This document shows, in pieces, positions 27,348 to 36,919 of a DNA stretch of 64,000 bases; positions within the stretch are counted from its first letter, which is position 1, and each line of letters begins with the position of its first letter. The stretch covers positions 1 through 64,000 of the forward strand of contig JBMOOJ010000113.1 of the NCBI GenBank assembly GCA_049323835.1, in the 5' to 3' direction. Position numbers and translations under genes: made by a program. This DNA is from SG-bin9 sp049323835. GTDB lineage: Bacteria; Pseudomonadota; Alphaproteobacteria; Rhizobiales; Xanthobacteraceae. Below the pieces are notes generated by a model. It ran no database searches. It worked only from the letters and a program-made list of their open reading frames with translations, and had not been told where the DNA came from.

Positions 27348-28571
27348 ATGAGTGCAGTTCCTCTCCGCAAGAATGGCGCCGCCGCAACCGGCGAGCGCGT
27401 GGTTTCGGTGCTCGGCGCGACCGGATCGATCGGCGACAGCACGATGGATCTGATCCGGCTTGGCAAGGACCGGTATCGCGTCGAGGCGATTACCGCGCAT
27501 CAGAACGTGGACGCGCTTGCGAAACTCGCGCGCGAGTTCAACGTGCGCTTTGCGGCGCTTGCCGACGCCTCGAAACTCGGCGCGTTGCGCGACGCGCTCG
27601 CCGGTACTGGCATCGAATGCGGCGCGGGCGAGAGTGCGATCGTGGAAGCGGCGGCGCGTCCTGCCGACTGGATCATGGCGGCGGTAAGCGGTGCGGCTGG
27701 TCTCAAGCCGGCGCTTGCGGCCGTCGATCGCGGCACGACGATCGCGCTCGCCAACAAGGAATGTCTTGTTTGCGCCGGCGACATCTTCATGCAGCGCGCG
27801 GCGAAGGCCGGTGCGCTGGTGTTGCCGGCGGACTCCGAGCACAATGCTCTGTTTCAGGCGCTTGGTTCAGGCAACCGCGAAGAACTGACGCGCGTCATCA
27901 TCACGGCCTCCGGTGGTCCCTTCCGCACCTGGGCCGTAGCCGACATCGAGAATGCGACGCTCGAACAGGCGCTGAAACATCCAAACTGGAGCATGGGTCA
28001 GAAGATCACCATCGATTCCGCCTCGATGATGAACAAGGGCCTCGAAGTCATCGAAGCCTCGTATCTGTTCGCGCTGGCGCCGGATGAAATCGATGTGCTC
28101 GTTCATCCGCAGTCGATCATCCACGGGATGGTCGAGTTTTCCGACCGGTCCGTGGTGGCGCAGCTTGGCGCGCCGGACATGCGGATTCCGATCGCGCACT
28201 GTCTCGGCTGGCCCGAGCGGATCAGCGGCCCGTCGCAGAAGCTCGATCTCGCGAAGATCGGCCAGCTCACGTTCGAGGTTCCCGATTTCGCGCGGTTCCC
28301 CGGGTTGCGGCTGGCCTATGACGCGCTGCGGGCCGGGAACGGCGCAACAACGGTGTACAACGCAGCGAACGAGGTGGCGGTCGCGGCGTTCATCGGCCAG
28401 AAGATCCGCTTCGGGGCGATCGCGCGTCTCGTCGAGGCGACGATGAACGCGATGGTCAGCAATGGCTCCGCGAGCACGCCCGCCAGCGCCGACGACGCAC
28501 TCGCTGTTGACCATAATGCGCGAAAAACCGCGGAAGCCCTCTTGCCTCAAATTGCCTTAAAGGCATCCTAA
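27348..28571 (+). CDS. dxr: 1-deoxy-D-xylulose 5-phosphate reductoisomerase
   Basis: Dxr catalyses the NADPH-dependent conversion of DXP to MEP, the first committed step of the MEP isoprenoid pathway that feeds UppS upstream. The 407-residue protein contains the nucleotide-binding VLGATGSIGDSTMDLI, NKECLVCAGD, the metal-site LPADSEHNALFQAL, the flexible loop ASGGPFR, and SMMNKGLEVIEA. The ATG at 27348 is 4 bases after cdsA. Its family-like core starts at residue 15, so this start is well supported over an in-frame upstream one inside cdsA. Confidence 0.97.
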   Translation: MSAVPLRKNGAAATGERVVSVLGATGSIGDSTMDLIRLGKDRYRVEAITAHQNVDALAKLAREFNVRFAALADASKLGALRDALAGTGIECGAGESAIVEAAARPADWIMAAVSGAAGLKPALAAVDRGTTIALANKECLVCAGDIFMQRAAKAGALVLPADSEHNALFQALGSGNREELTRVIITASGGPFRTWAVADIENATLEQALKHPNWSMGQKITIDSASMMNKGLEVIEASYLFALAPDEIDVLVHPQSIIHGMVEFSDRSVVAQLGAPDMRIPIAHCLGWPERISGPSQKLDLAKIGQLTFEVPDFARFPGLRLAYDALRAGNGATTVYNAANEVAVAAFIGQKIRFGAIARLVEATMNAMVSNGSASTPASADDALAVDHNARKTAEALLPQIALKAS

Positions 28572-28614
28572 CCAGTTGGGGACAGGGCCTCCGGCTCTAG
28601 TTGAGGGGATCGGA

Positions 28615-29766
28615 ATGGCCGACATTTTCATGAGCAGTTTCAGCACGTTGACCGGCGGCATCGTCGGTTACGTGATCCCGTTCCTGTTCGTGCTGACGGT
28701 CGTCGTATTCTTCCATGAACTTGGCCATTTTCTTGTCGCCCGCTGGGCAGGCGTGAAGGTTCTGACTTTTTCACTCGGCTTCGGTCCGGAGATCGCCGGC
28801 TTCAACGACAAGCATGGAACGCGGTGGAAGATTTCCGCGATCCCGCTTGGCGGCTACGTGAAGTTTTTCGGCGACGAGAGCGAGGCATCGACGCCGTCCA
28901 CTGAAACGCTTGGTCGGATGAGCGCCGAAGAGCGTTCCTACAGTTTCCATCACAAGAAAGTCGGCCCGCGTGCGGCGATCGTTGCTGCCGGACCGATCGC
29001 GAACTTCCTGCTGGCGATCGTGATCTTCAGCGTCATGTTTATGGTCCTCGGCAAGCCGAGCACGTCAGCGCGCGTCGATAGCGTGCAGGCGGGAAGTGCC
29101 GCTGCCGCAGCGGGTTTTCAATCCGGCGACCTCATCACGGCGATCGATGGTCAGGTGATCGACAGCTTCTCGGACATGCAGCGCATCGTCGGCACCAAGG
29201 CCGGACAAAAGCTGACCTTCGAGGTGAAGCGCGACTCCCAGGCACTGACTCTGACGGCAACGCCTGAGCTGCGCGAGGTCAAGGACTCGTTCGGCAACGT
29301 CCATCGCCTCGGCGTGCTCGGCATCAGCCGCGCGACATCCGCTGGCGATACCGTCACCCAGCCGGTCAGTCCGCCGGCCGCGGTCTGGCTCGGCGTCAAG
29401 GAAACCTGGTTCGTCATCGATCGCACGTTCTCCTACGTTGGCGGGGTTTTCACCGGACGCGAGGCCGCCGATCAGGTCGGTGGCCCGATCCGGATTGCCC
29501 AGATTTCCGGGCAGGTCGCGACCATCGGCCTGACCGCGCTGATTCACCTGGCCGCGGTGCTGTCGATCTCGATTGGCCTGCTGAACCTCTTTCCGGTGCC
29601 GCTCCTCGATGGTGGTCACCTTTTGTTCTATGCAGTCGAGGCCGTGCGTGGAAAGCCGCTGTCTGAACGCGCCCAGGAACTGGGATTCCGGATCGGCCTG
29701 GCGCTGGTGCTGATGCTGATGGTTTTCGCGACCTACAACGACTTCAAGCATCTGGCTGCATCGTAG
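28615..29766 (+). CDS. rseP: RIP metalloprotease RseP (site-2 protease)
   Basis: RseP is an inner-membrane zinc protease that cuts membrane-spanning anti-sigma factors and leftover signal peptides. The zinc motif HELGH is at residues 34-38, and the second membrane motif NLFPVPLLDGGH near residue 328 supplies the third ligand. A single PDZ domain lies at about residues 125-205. The ATG at 28615 has a GAGGGGATCGGA ribosome-binding region. It lies directly before bamA, a conserved pairing that links envelope stress proteolysis to outer-membrane assembly. Confidence 0.95.
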   Translation: MADIFMSSFSTLTGGIVGYVIPFLFVLTVVVFFHELGHFLVARWAGVKVLTFSLGFGPEIAGFNDKHGTRWKISAIPLGGYVKFFGDESEASTPSTETLGRMSAEERSYSFHHKKVGPRAAIVAAGPIANFLLAIVIFSVMFMVLGKPSTSARVDSVQAGSAAAAAGFQSGDLITAIDGQVIDSFSDMQRIVGTKAGQKLTFEVKRDSQALTLTATPELREVKDSFGNVHRLGVLGISRATSAGDTVTQPVSPPAAVWLGVKETWFVIDRTFSYVGGVFTGREAADQVGGPIRIAQISGQVATIGLTALIHLAAVLSISIGLLNLFPVPLLDGGHLLFYAVEAVRGKPLSERAQELGFRIGLALVLMLMVFATYNDFKHLAAS

Positions 29767-29980
29767 GGTTGCGAGGGGTATTTTCCATGCGTGGCCGATA
29801 GGCAACGTCTTGGAAAGAAACTTGAATTGCGCGGCCAAAAGCCGGTTTGCCCCCCGGGGGAAATTGGCTACAAGCAGTGCAACAATCGAGAATCTGTCGA
29901 CGCCTGTGGGGGCTGGTCGGCGGCACAGGGGAATTTCAGGGCGTCTTGGCGCCCTCCGGAATGATAAGGGCGCGTTGCGC

Positions 29981-32485
29981 ATGATGGTGGGAATGCGAGT
30001 GCTACGGGGCGGTTTGACCGCTGCCCTTCTGGTGGCTAGTTTGTCTGTTGCCACCGTGGCGACGGGGATTGCTGTGTCGGGCGTTGCGGTCGCGCAGACT
30101 GCCGCGTCTGTCGTTGTGGAAGGCAACCGCCGGGTGGATTCCGACACCATCCGTTCCTATTTCAAGCCCGGCCCGAGCGGCCGCCTCGACGTCGCCAGCA
30201 TCGACGACGCGCTGAAGGCCCTGATCGCGACCGGTCTGTTCGCGGACGTGAAGATCAACAACGTCGGCGGCCGTATCGTCGTCACCGTGGTCGAGAATCA
30301 GGTCATCAATCGCGTTGCCTTCGAGGGTAACAAGAAGATCAAGGACGACCAGCTCAGCCTTGAAGTGCAGTCGAAGCCGCGCGGCACCTTCTCGCGCGCG
30401 ACGGTTCAGGCCGACACGCTGCGCATCGCCGAAATCTATCGCCGGTCGGGCCGCTTCGACGTGCGCGTCGAGCCGAAGATCGTCGAGCAGCCGAACAACC
30501 GCGTCGATCTGATCTTCGAGGTGACCGAAGGCGCCAAGACCGGCGTCAAGTCGATTGAGTTCATCGGCAACAAGGCGTTTTCGTCCTATCGTCTGAAGGA
30601 CATCATCAAGACGCGCGAATCCAACATCCTGAGCTTCCTCGCGTCCGGCGACCTCTACGATCCGGACCGGGTCGAAGCCGATCGCGACCTGATTCGCCGC
30701 TACTACCTCAAGAACGGCTACGCCGACGTGCAGGTCATCGCGGCGCTCACCGAGTTCGACCCCGAGAAAAAGGGTTTCATCGTCACCTTCACCATCGAAG
30801 AGGGCGAGCAGTATCGCGTCGGTTCGGTCGACTATCAGACCAGCATTGCGGGCCTCGATGCCAACTATTTCCGCTCGTTCTCCCGCATCGGAGCGGGCTC
30901 GGTCTACAATGCCGAAGCGGTGGAAAAGTCCGTCGAGGAAATGACCATCGAGGCCTCGCGCCGCGGGTACGCTTTCGCGCAAGTCCGGCCGCGCGGTGAG
31001 CGCAATACGGCAGCCCGTACCGTTTCGATCGTGTTCGTGGTCGAGGAGGGCGCGCGCGTCTACATCGAGCGGATCAACGTCCGCGGCAACACCCGCACAC
31101 GCGATTACGTCATCCGCCGCGAGTTCGACGTCGCCGAAGGCGATGCCTACAACCGTGCGCTGGTAGATCGCGCCGAGCGGCGCCTGAAGAACCTTGACTT
31201 CTTCAAGTCGGTGAAGATCGGAACCGAGCCGGGCTCGTCGACCGACCGCGTGGTGCTGAACGTCGATCTTGAAGAGAAGTCGACCGGCGACTTCTCCGTG
31301 TCGGGCGGCTACTCGAGCGCAGACGGTCTGCTTGGCGAAGTCAGCATCTCGGAGAAGAACCTGCTCGGCCGCGGCCTGTTTGCGCGAGCAGCGCTCCAGT
31401 ACGGCCAGCGCGCGCGCGGCTACACGTTGTCTTTCGTGGAGCCTTATCTGTTCGACTATCGCGTGGCGCTCGGCCTCGACGTGTTCCAGCGTGAACAGCT
31501 CGCCTCGCGCTTCCAGTCCTTCAATACCAAGACGGTCGGCTTCAGCCCGCGGCTGGGCTTCACGCTGCGCGAAGATCTGGCGCTGCAGGTGCGCTACTCG
31601 TTCTACCGCCAGGAAATCACGCTGCCTGCGCAGCTGCGGAACTGTAACAATCCCGGCTCGCCGCTGGCGCTCGCCGGCGTGCCGGTCTTGCCAACCCCCT
31701 TGTACAACAACACCTTGGGCGGAATTGCAGATTTCAATACGGCATTCAATCTGAGCTGCTACGTCGATGGCGAATCTTCGCTGCCGATCCGCCAGGAGCT
31801 CGCCAAGGGCTCGACCAATACGTCGCTGGTCGGCTACACGCTGATCTACAACACCCTCGACAGCAACAAGGATCCCACCTCGGGCCTCCTGCTTGACTTC
31901 AAGCAGGACTTCGCTGGCCTTGGCGGCGACGTGCGCTTCATCCGCACCCAGTTCGACGGCAAGTACTACAGCCCACTGCCGTTTGACCTTGTCGGCGTGC
32001 TGCGCCTTCAGGCTGGTAACATCTCCGGTATCGGCAAGGACCTGCGCATGCTGGATCACTTCCAGATGGGCCCGAACCTGGTCCGCGGCTTCGCGCCCGC
32101 CGGTATCGGTCCGCGCGACATCACGTTCGGCTCGACCAACGACGCGCTCGGCGGCACGACCTACTTTGGTGCATCGGCGGAAATCCAGGTTCCATTCTTC
32201 TTCCTGCCCAAGGAAGTTGGCCTGAAGGGCGCGCTCTATGCCGACGCCGGCACCGTGTTCGACTACAAGGGACCGACGCAGAACGTGCCCACGGGCGAAG
32301 TCGGGCCGTTCGGTCTGATCAAGACCTCGAACTCCGAGGATCGCAAGATCCGCAGCTCGGTCGGCGCCGGCATTATCTGGGCGTCGCCGTTCGGCCCGCT
32401 GCGCTTCGACTATTCGATCCCGCTGACCAAGGGCAAGTTCGACCGCGTCCAGGAATTCCGTTTCGGCGGCGGTACCTCGTTCTGA
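29981..32485 (+). CDS. bamA: Outer membrane protein assembly factor BamA
   Basis: BamA is the essential core of the BAM complex that inserts beta-barrel proteins in the outer membrane. The 834-residue product has a signal peptide ending near VAVAQ, five POTRA repeats (about residues 45-420) and a C-terminal 16-stranded Omp85 barrel ending in Phe. The barrel contains the conserved loop segment NLVRGFAPAGIGPRD. Start choice is uncertain between the ATGs at 29981, 29984 and 29993; all keep the signal peptide. A much longer frame beginning at 29810 carries no family sequence. Over 200 bases separate it from rseP, so it may have its own promoter. Confidence 0.95.
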   Translation: MMVGMRVLRGGLTAALLVASLSVATVATGIAVSGVAVAQTAASVVVEGNRRVDSDTIRSYFKPGPSGRLDVASIDDALKALIATGLFADVKINNVGGRIVVTVVENQVINRVAFEGNKKIKDDQLSLEVQSKPRGTFSRATVQADTLRIAEIYRRSGRFDVRVEPKIVEQPNNRVDLIFEVTEGAKTGVKSIEFIGNKAFSSYRLKDIIKTRESNILSFLASGDLYDPDRVEADRDLIRRYYLKNGYADVQVIAALTEFDPEKKGFIVTFTIEEGEQYRVGSVDYQTSIAGLDANYFRSFSRIGAGSVYNAEAVEKSVEEMTIEASRRGYAFAQVRPRGERNTAARTVSIVFVVEEGARVYIERINVRGNTRTRDYVIRREFDVAEGDAYNRALVDRAERRLKNLDFFKSVKIGTEPGSSTDRVVLNVDLEEKSTGDFSVSGGYSSADGLLGEVSISEKNLLGRGLFARAALQYGQRARGYTLSFVEPYLFDYRVALGLDVFQREQLASRFQSFNTKTVGFSPRLGFTLREDLALQVRYSFYRQEITLPAQLRNCNNPGSPLALAGVPVLPTPLYNNTLGGIADFNTAFNLSCYVDGESSLPIRQELAKGSTNTSLVGYTLIYNTLDSNKDPTSGLLLDFKQDFAGLGGDVRFIRTQFDGKYYSPLPFDLVGVLRLQAGNISGIGKDLRMLDHFQMGPNLVRGFAPAGIGPRDITFGSTNDALGGTTYFGASAEIQVPFFFLPKEVGLKGALYADAGTVFDYKGPTQNVPTGEVGPFGLIKTSNSEDRKIRSSVGAGIIWASPFGPLRFDYSIPLTKGKFDRVQEFRFGGGTSF

Positions 32486-32517
32486 TCTCGACCACGAACC
32501 GGATTGCGGTGGGTGGA

Positions 32518-33603
32518 ATGGTGCAACCCACGTTTCTGAAGCAACCTTCGTGGTCGACGCTTGCGGAGATCGCAGCGCTTGCAAAGGCCGAGCTCGGCGA
32601 TCCCAGCCGGGCCGGGCAGAAGGTGCGCGATGTAGCCGCCGTCGACCTCGCCGGGCCGATGCACGTCACCTTTTTCGACAATCGCAAGTATGAAGCGCAA
32701 CTCGCACGCACGCATGCCGGCGCTTGCCTTGTTTCGCCCGAGCTTGAGGCGCGGGTGCCGGCGCACGTCGCCGTGCTGCGGGTCGGCAACCCGTATCGTG
32801 CGTTCGTCTCCATCGCCCGCAGCCTGCACGCCGACAGCCTGCGTCCGGCTTCATCCTTTGATCAGGAGGGCGTGGCGCCGACGGCGATTGTCCATCCCAC
32901 CGCATGGCTCGAGGACGGCGTCACCGTCGACCCGCTCGCCGTGATCGGTCCGAACGCCGAGGTCGGCTCCGGTACCGTGATTGGCTCCGGGGCAGTGATC
33001 GGCCCCTCGGTGACGATCGGGAGGGACTGCAGCATCGGCGCGGGAGCCTCGCTGCTCCACGCGATGGTCGGCAACGGGGTGATCATCCATCCCGGATGCC
33101 GGATCGGCCAGGACGGCTATGGCTTCGTTCCCGGAGCGAGGGGGCACACCAAAGTTCCCCAGATCGGCCGCGTCATCATTCAGAACGACGTCGAGATCGG
33201 CGCCGGCACCACCATCGACCGCGGTGCGCTGCGCGACACGGTCATCGGCGAGGGCAGCAAAATCGACAACCTCGTCCAGATCGGCCACAATGTTGTCATC
33301 GGCCGTCACTGCATCGTGGTCAGTCAGTCCGGCATCGCGGGAAGTTCGACACTGGGCGATGGTGTGGTGCTGGGCGCCCGGGTCGGCGTGAGCGATCACG
33401 CCCTGATCGGCGACGGTGCGCAGATCGCAGCCCGTTCGAGCGTGGTTGGTGAAATTCCGCCCGGCGTGCGCTGGGGTGGGTCGCCGGCCAAACCGATGAA
33501 GCAGTTTCTGCGCGAGCTGTTCGCGGTGGAGCGTCTGGGGCGGGAGAGTGGCGGCGGTTCGAAAGCGCGGGCCGGAAAGACGGAGACTGAGGGGCGGGAG
33601 TAA
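32518..33603 (+). CDS. lpxD: UDP-3-O-(3-hydroxyacyl)glucosamine N-acyltransferase
   Basis: LpxD adds the N-linked hydroxyacyl chain in the third step of lipid A synthesis. The 361-residue protein has the N-terminal uridine-binding domain, then a left-handed beta-helix of hexapeptide repeats from about residue 115 (AIVHPTAWLEDGVTVDPLAV). The catalytic histidine lies in QIGHNVVIG. A 30-residue charged tail follows the helix. The ATG at 32518 is preceded by GGTGGGTGGA; a GTG nine bases upstream is also in frame. The stop overlaps fabZ by one base (TAATG). Confidence 0.96.
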   Translation: MVQPTFLKQPSWSTLAEIAALAKAELGDPSRAGQKVRDVAAVDLAGPMHVTFFDNRKYEAQLARTHAGACLVSPELEARVPAHVAVLRVGNPYRAFVSIARSLHADSLRPASSFDQEGVAPTAIVHPTAWLEDGVTVDPLAVIGPNAEVGSGTVIGSGAVIGPSVTIGRDCSIGAGASLLHAMVGNGVIIHPGCRIGQDGYGFVPGARGHTKVPQIGRVIIQNDVEIGAGTTIDRGALRDTVIGEGSKIDNLVQIGHNVVIGRHCIVVSQSGIAGSSTLGDGVVLGARVGVSDHALIGDGAQIAARSSVVGEIPPGVRWGGSPAKPMKQFLRELFAVERLGRESGGGSKARAGKTETEGRE

Positions 33604-34055
33604 TGGAGCTGTCAACCACCGTCGAGACCGCGGACATCGCCCTCATCCTGAAGACGCTGCCGCATCGTTATCCGTTCCTGCTGATCGATCGCGTCATCAA
33701 CATCGGTGATGATTTCAGCGGCGTCGGCATCAAGAACGTCACCATCAATGAGCCGCAGTTCGCCGGGCACTTCCCGGATCGCCCGGTCTATCCGGGTGTC
33801 CTGATGATCGAGGGCATGGCGCAGACGGCCGGCGTGATCGGCATCATGGCGATGAAGGAAAACAAGCCGCGGGCGGTGTATTTCCTCACCGTCGACAAGT
33901 GCAAGTTCCGCAAGCCCGTAATCCCGGGCGACACGATCGAGTATCATATGAAGTACATCAACCGCAAAAGGGCGATGTGGTGGTACTACGGCGAGGCGCG
34001 CGTCAACGGCGTCGTCGCAGCACAAGCCGAAGTCGGCGCCATGCTGGCGGACTGA
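33603..34055 (+). CDS. fabZ: 3-hydroxyacyl-[acyl-carrier-protein] dehydratase
   Basis: FabZ dehydrates 3-hydroxyacyl-ACP in fatty acid elongation and so competes with LpxA and LpxD for the hydroxyacyl-ACP that lipid A needs. The 150-residue hot-dog protein has the substrate-entry motif PHRYPFLLIDRV. The catalytic pair His56 and Glu70 is in AGHFPDRPVYPGVLMIEGMA, given here as its first 20 residues. It overlaps lpxD by one base and precedes lpxA by 8 bases, so the balance of these activities is set within one operon. Confidence 0.97.
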   Translation: MELSTTVETADIALILKTLPHRYPFLLIDRVINIGDDFSGVGIKNVTINEPQFAGHFPDRPVYPGVLMIEGMAQTAGVIGIMAMKENKPRAVYFLTVDKCKFRKPVIPGDTIEYHMKYINRKRAMWWYYGEARVNGVVAAQAEVGAMLAD

Positions 34056-34063
34056 CGAGCGTC

Positions 34064-34849
34064 ATGAGCACCGTCGATTCCACCGCGCGCATCGAGAAGG
34101 GCGCCACGATTGCGGACGACGCCGTGATCGGACCGTTCTGCACAATCGGTCCGAACGTGACGATCGGTGCCGGCACGCGGCTGCTCTCGCATGTGAACGT
34201 TGCCGGGCATACGTCGATCGGTGCGAACTGCACGATCCATCCGTTCGCGTCGCTCGGCTCGCCGCCGCAGGATCTCGGTTATCGCAACGAGCCGACACGG
34301 CTCGAGATCGGCGATGGCTGCACCGTTCGCGAATCGGCGACCATGAACGTCGGGACCGTGAAGGGCGGGGGTCTGACGAAAGTCGGCGCGCGCGGCTTTT
34401 TCATGGCCTACAGCCACGTTGGGCACGATTGCATGGTCGGTGACGATGCGATTTTCGCGAACTCCGCGACGCTCGGCGGCCACTGTGAGGTCGGTGACTC
34501 GGTCTACATCGGTGGGTTGACTGCGGTGCATCAGTTCGTCCGCATCGGCTCTCAGGCGATGGTGGCGGGGATGACGGGTGTGCGTGGTGATGTGATCCCG
34601 TATGGCTTTGCCACCGGCCAGCACGCGCACCTCGAAGGCCTCAACGTCATCGGCATGCGCCGGCGCAAGTTCACCCGCGAGCGGTTGCACAAGGTGCGAA
34701 GGTTCTACAACGATCTGTTCTACGGCAACGGCACCTTCGAGGCGCGGCTTGCTGCCATGAAGGGACGGCAGGACGACGATCCGGCGGTTGCCGAAATTAT
34801 CGCGTTCATCGAGGCGGGCGACAAGCGCCCGCTCTGCAACGTAGCCTGA
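34064..34849 (+). CDS. lpxA: Acyl-ACP--UDP-N-acetylglucosamine O-acyltransferase
   Basis: LpxA carries out the first, reversible step of lipid A synthesis, moving a 3-hydroxyacyl group from ACP to UDP-GlcNAc. The 261-residue protein is a hexapeptide-repeat beta-helix (from ARIEKGATIADDAVIGP) with the catalytic histidine in GGLTAVHQFVRIG, and a C-terminal helical domain. The start ATG at 34064 gives the family N-terminus. A longer overlapping frame into fabZ is not used. lpxI follows 14 bases later. Confidence 0.97.
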   Translation: MSTVDSTARIEKGATIADDAVIGPFCTIGPNVTIGAGTRLLSHVNVAGHTSIGANCTIHPFASLGSPPQDLGYRNEPTRLEIGDGCTVRESATMNVGTVKGGGLTKVGARGFFMAYSHVGHDCMVGDDAIFANSATLGGHCEVGDSVYIGGLTAVHQFVRIGSQAMVAGMTGVRGDVIPYGFATGQHAHLEGLNVIGMRRRKFTRERLHKVRRFYNDLFYGNGTFEARLAAMKGRQDDDPAVAEIIAFIEAGDKRPLCNVA

Positions 34850-34863
34850 CCCGTAGGCCCGTC

Positions 34864-35706
34864 ATGCAGCTCACCTCGCCGGTCGGCATTATCGCAGGCT
34901 CCGGCACATTGCCATTTGCCGTGGCGGACTCGCTCGCGGAGCGCGGTATTGGGGCAGTGCTGTTTGCGCTCAACGGCTTTTGCGATCCCGAGCGCGTGAG
35001 GTCCTATCGTCATCACTGGAGCGCGATCGGCAAGGCCGGCGCGATCATTGGCGGGTTGCGCGCAGAGGGTTGCCGCGATGTCGTGTTCATTGGCGGTCTG
35101 GTACGGCCGGCTTTCTCCGAGATCCGGCTCGATCTGAAGACTCTTACCATCATTCCGAAGCTGGTCGCGGCGTTTCGTGGCGGCGACAATCATTTGCTGA
35201 CCGGTGTCGCCCGCATCTTCGAGGACAATGGCTTTCGCATGCGCGGGGTTGCCGAGGTCGCGCCCGATTTGCTGATGCCGGCCGGAGCGATCACCAGGGT
35301 CGTTCCGGATGCTACCGAAGTTCAGGATATCGCCAAGGGGCGCGCGGTCCTCGACGCGATGAGTGCGTTCGATGCCGGGCAGGGCGTTGTCGTGATCGAC
35401 GGTCATGTCGTCGCGCTCGAAGACATCGAGGGCACCGACGCGCTGCTGGCGCGCGTGGCGCGTCTGCGCACGGACGGGCGCCTGCGCGCAAGGGCGGGGC
35501 GGGGTGTGCTGGTGAAGGCGCCAAAGATCACGCAGGATTTGCGCTTCGATTTGCCGGCGCTTGGTGCGCGCACGGTCGAGGGCGCCGCGGCTGCCGGGCT
35601 TGCCGGTATCGCCGTCGTAGCAGGCCGTACGGTGCTCGCCGAACCGCAAGCGATTGTCGAGGCTGGCGATCGCGCCGGCCTGTTCGTTGTTGGCACGCCG
35701 CCGTGA
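34864..35706 (+). CDS. lpxI: UDP-2,3-diacylglucosamine pyrophosphatase LpxI
   Basis: LpxI hydrolyses UDP-2,3-diacylglucosamine to lipid X, the fourth lipid A step. It is the alphaproteobacterial replacement of LpxH and unrelated to it in fold. The 280-residue protein shows the family start VGIIAGSGTLPFAVADS and the C-terminal stretch DLPALGARTVEGAAAAGLAG, with a conserved region GQGVVVIDGHVVALEDIEGT between. It lies between lpxA and lpxB and overlaps lpxB by four bases (GTGA), so substrate and product enzymes are translated together. Confidence 0.95.
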   Translation: MQLTSPVGIIAGSGTLPFAVADSLAERGIGAVLFALNGFCDPERVRSYRHHWSAIGKAGAIIGGLRAEGCRDVVFIGGLVRPAFSEIRLDLKTLTIIPKLVAAFRGGDNHLLTGVARIFEDNGFRMRGVAEVAPDLLMPAGAITRVVPDATEVQDIAKGRAVLDAMSAFDAGQGVVVIDGHVVALEDIEGTDALLARVARLRTDGRLRARAGRGVLVKAPKITQDLRFDLPALGARTVEGAAAAGLAGIAVVAGRTVLAEPQAIVEAGDRAGLFVVGTPP

Positions 35707-36863
35707 CGCCGAACATCTATCTCATTGCAACCGAAGAGTCTGGCGACAGGCTCGGCGCCAGTTTGATGAAGGCATTGCGCGCACGTCTCGGTCCGGATGT
35801 CCGCTTTCAGGGGGTCGGGGGCGCGGGCATGCAGCGCGAGGGACTGACCTCGCTGTTTCCGATCTCCGAGCTGTCGATCATGGGCGTTGTTGCCGTCGCG
35901 CGGCAATTGCCGATGATCCTGCGCCGCATTCGCGAAACGACCGAAGCGGTGCTTGCGGCAAAACCCGCCGTGCTTGTCATTATCGATAGCCCGGACTTTA
36001 CCCAGCGCGTCGCCCGCAGGGTGCGGCGGCGCGATCCATCGATCCCGATCGTCAACTACGTATCGCCGACGGTCTGGGCCTGGCGGCCGGGCCGCGCCAA
36101 GGCCATGCGCGCGTATGTCGATCACTTGCTGGCGCTCCTGCCGTTCGAACCGCAGGCGCACCGCGACCTCGGCGGTCCGCCATGCACCTATGTCGGTCAT
36201 CCGCTGTTTCAGGACCGGGCTGCGCTGCGGCCGTCGGCAGAAGAGGCCGCGCGCCGCGCTGCGTCGCCGCCGGTCTTGCTGGTGTTGCCCGGCAGCCGTC
36301 GCGCAGAGATCAGGCATCTGGCTGAGACGATCGGCCAAACGCTGGCGCGCTTGCACGGCGAGGGCATCGCCTTCGAGCCCGTGCTGCCAACCGTTCCGCA
36401 TGTGCATGATCTCGTCGTCGAGGCCGTCAGGGACTGGCCGGTGAAGCCGCGGATCGTCACCGGGGACGACGAGAAGCGTGCTGCCTTCCGTATCGCCCAT
36501 GCAGCTCTCGCCAAATCGGGCACGGTGACGCTCGAGCTTGCGATCGCTGGCGTGCCGATGATCACCGGCTACAAGGGAACCGCAATCGAGGCGTTCATCG
36601 CGCGGCGGATGGTGACAGCTTTCTCGGCGATCCTGCCGAACCTGATCGTCGGCGAGGCCGTGATCCCGGAGTACATGCAGGAAGAGTGGACGCCTGAGCG
36701 CCTTGTGCCGGCACTGCGCGAGGTGCTGAGCGATACGCCGCTGCGGCGGCGACAGATCGAGGCGTTTGGAAAACTCGATGCGATCATGTCGACCGGCGAT
36801 CGCTCACCCAGCGAGCGCGCCGCGGACATCGTCATCGCACACTTTCGATCCGGCGGCCGCTAG
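35703..36863 (+). CDS. lpxB: Lipid-A-disaccharide synthase
   Basis: LpxB joins lipid X to UDP-2,3-diacylglucosamine to form the lipid A disaccharide, a GT-B type glycosyltransferase at the inner membrane. The N-terminus NIYLIATEESGDRLGASLM, the middle SPTVWAWRPGRAKAM and the C-terminal AKSGTVTLELAIAGVPMI match the family. I use the GTG at 35703, which overlaps the lpxI stop and gives 386 residues. The open frame running further upstream is the shadow of lpxI. This is the last gene of the plus-strand block, followed by a strong terminator hairpin. Confidence 0.96.
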   Translation: MTPNIYLIATEESGDRLGASLMKALRARLGPDVRFQGVGGAGMQREGLTSLFPISELSIMGVVAVARQLPMILRRIRETTEAVLAAKPAVLVIIDSPDFTQRVARRVRRRDPSIPIVNYVSPTVWAWRPGRAKAMRAYVDHLLALLPFEPQAHRDLGGPPCTYVGHPLFQDRAALRPSAEEAARRAASPPVLLVLPGSRRAEIRHLAETIGQTLARLHGEGIAFEPVLPTVPHVHDLVVEAVRDWPVKPRIVTGDDEKRAAFRIAHAALAKSGTVTLELAIAGVPMITGYKGTAIEAFIARRMVTAFSAILPNLIVGEAVIPEYMQEEWTPERLVPALREVLSDTPLRRRQIEAFGKLDAIMSTGDRSPSERAADIVIAHFRSGGR

Positions 36864-36870
36864 AATGAAA

Positions 36871-36896
36871 AACGGCCGGTGCGAACACCGGCCGTT
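36871..36896 (-). terminator. Intrinsic terminator between lpxB and gltA
   Basis: An 11-base perfect stem (AACGGCCGGTG / CACCGGCCGTT) with a four-base loop sits between the convergent lpxB and gltA genes. On the minus strand the loop reads TTCG and the stem is followed by a T-run, a classical intrinsic terminator for gltA. It probably also stops lpxB transcripts from the other side. Confidence 0.85.
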
Positions 36897-36919
36897 CCGT
36901 ACTTCCCGTCGGACGCCGC

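Noticed and set aside
34980..35702. A long upstream extension of lpxB through lpxI.
   Set aside because: It is the shadow frame of lpxI; the LpxB family sequence starts exactly at the GTG overlapping the lpxI stop.
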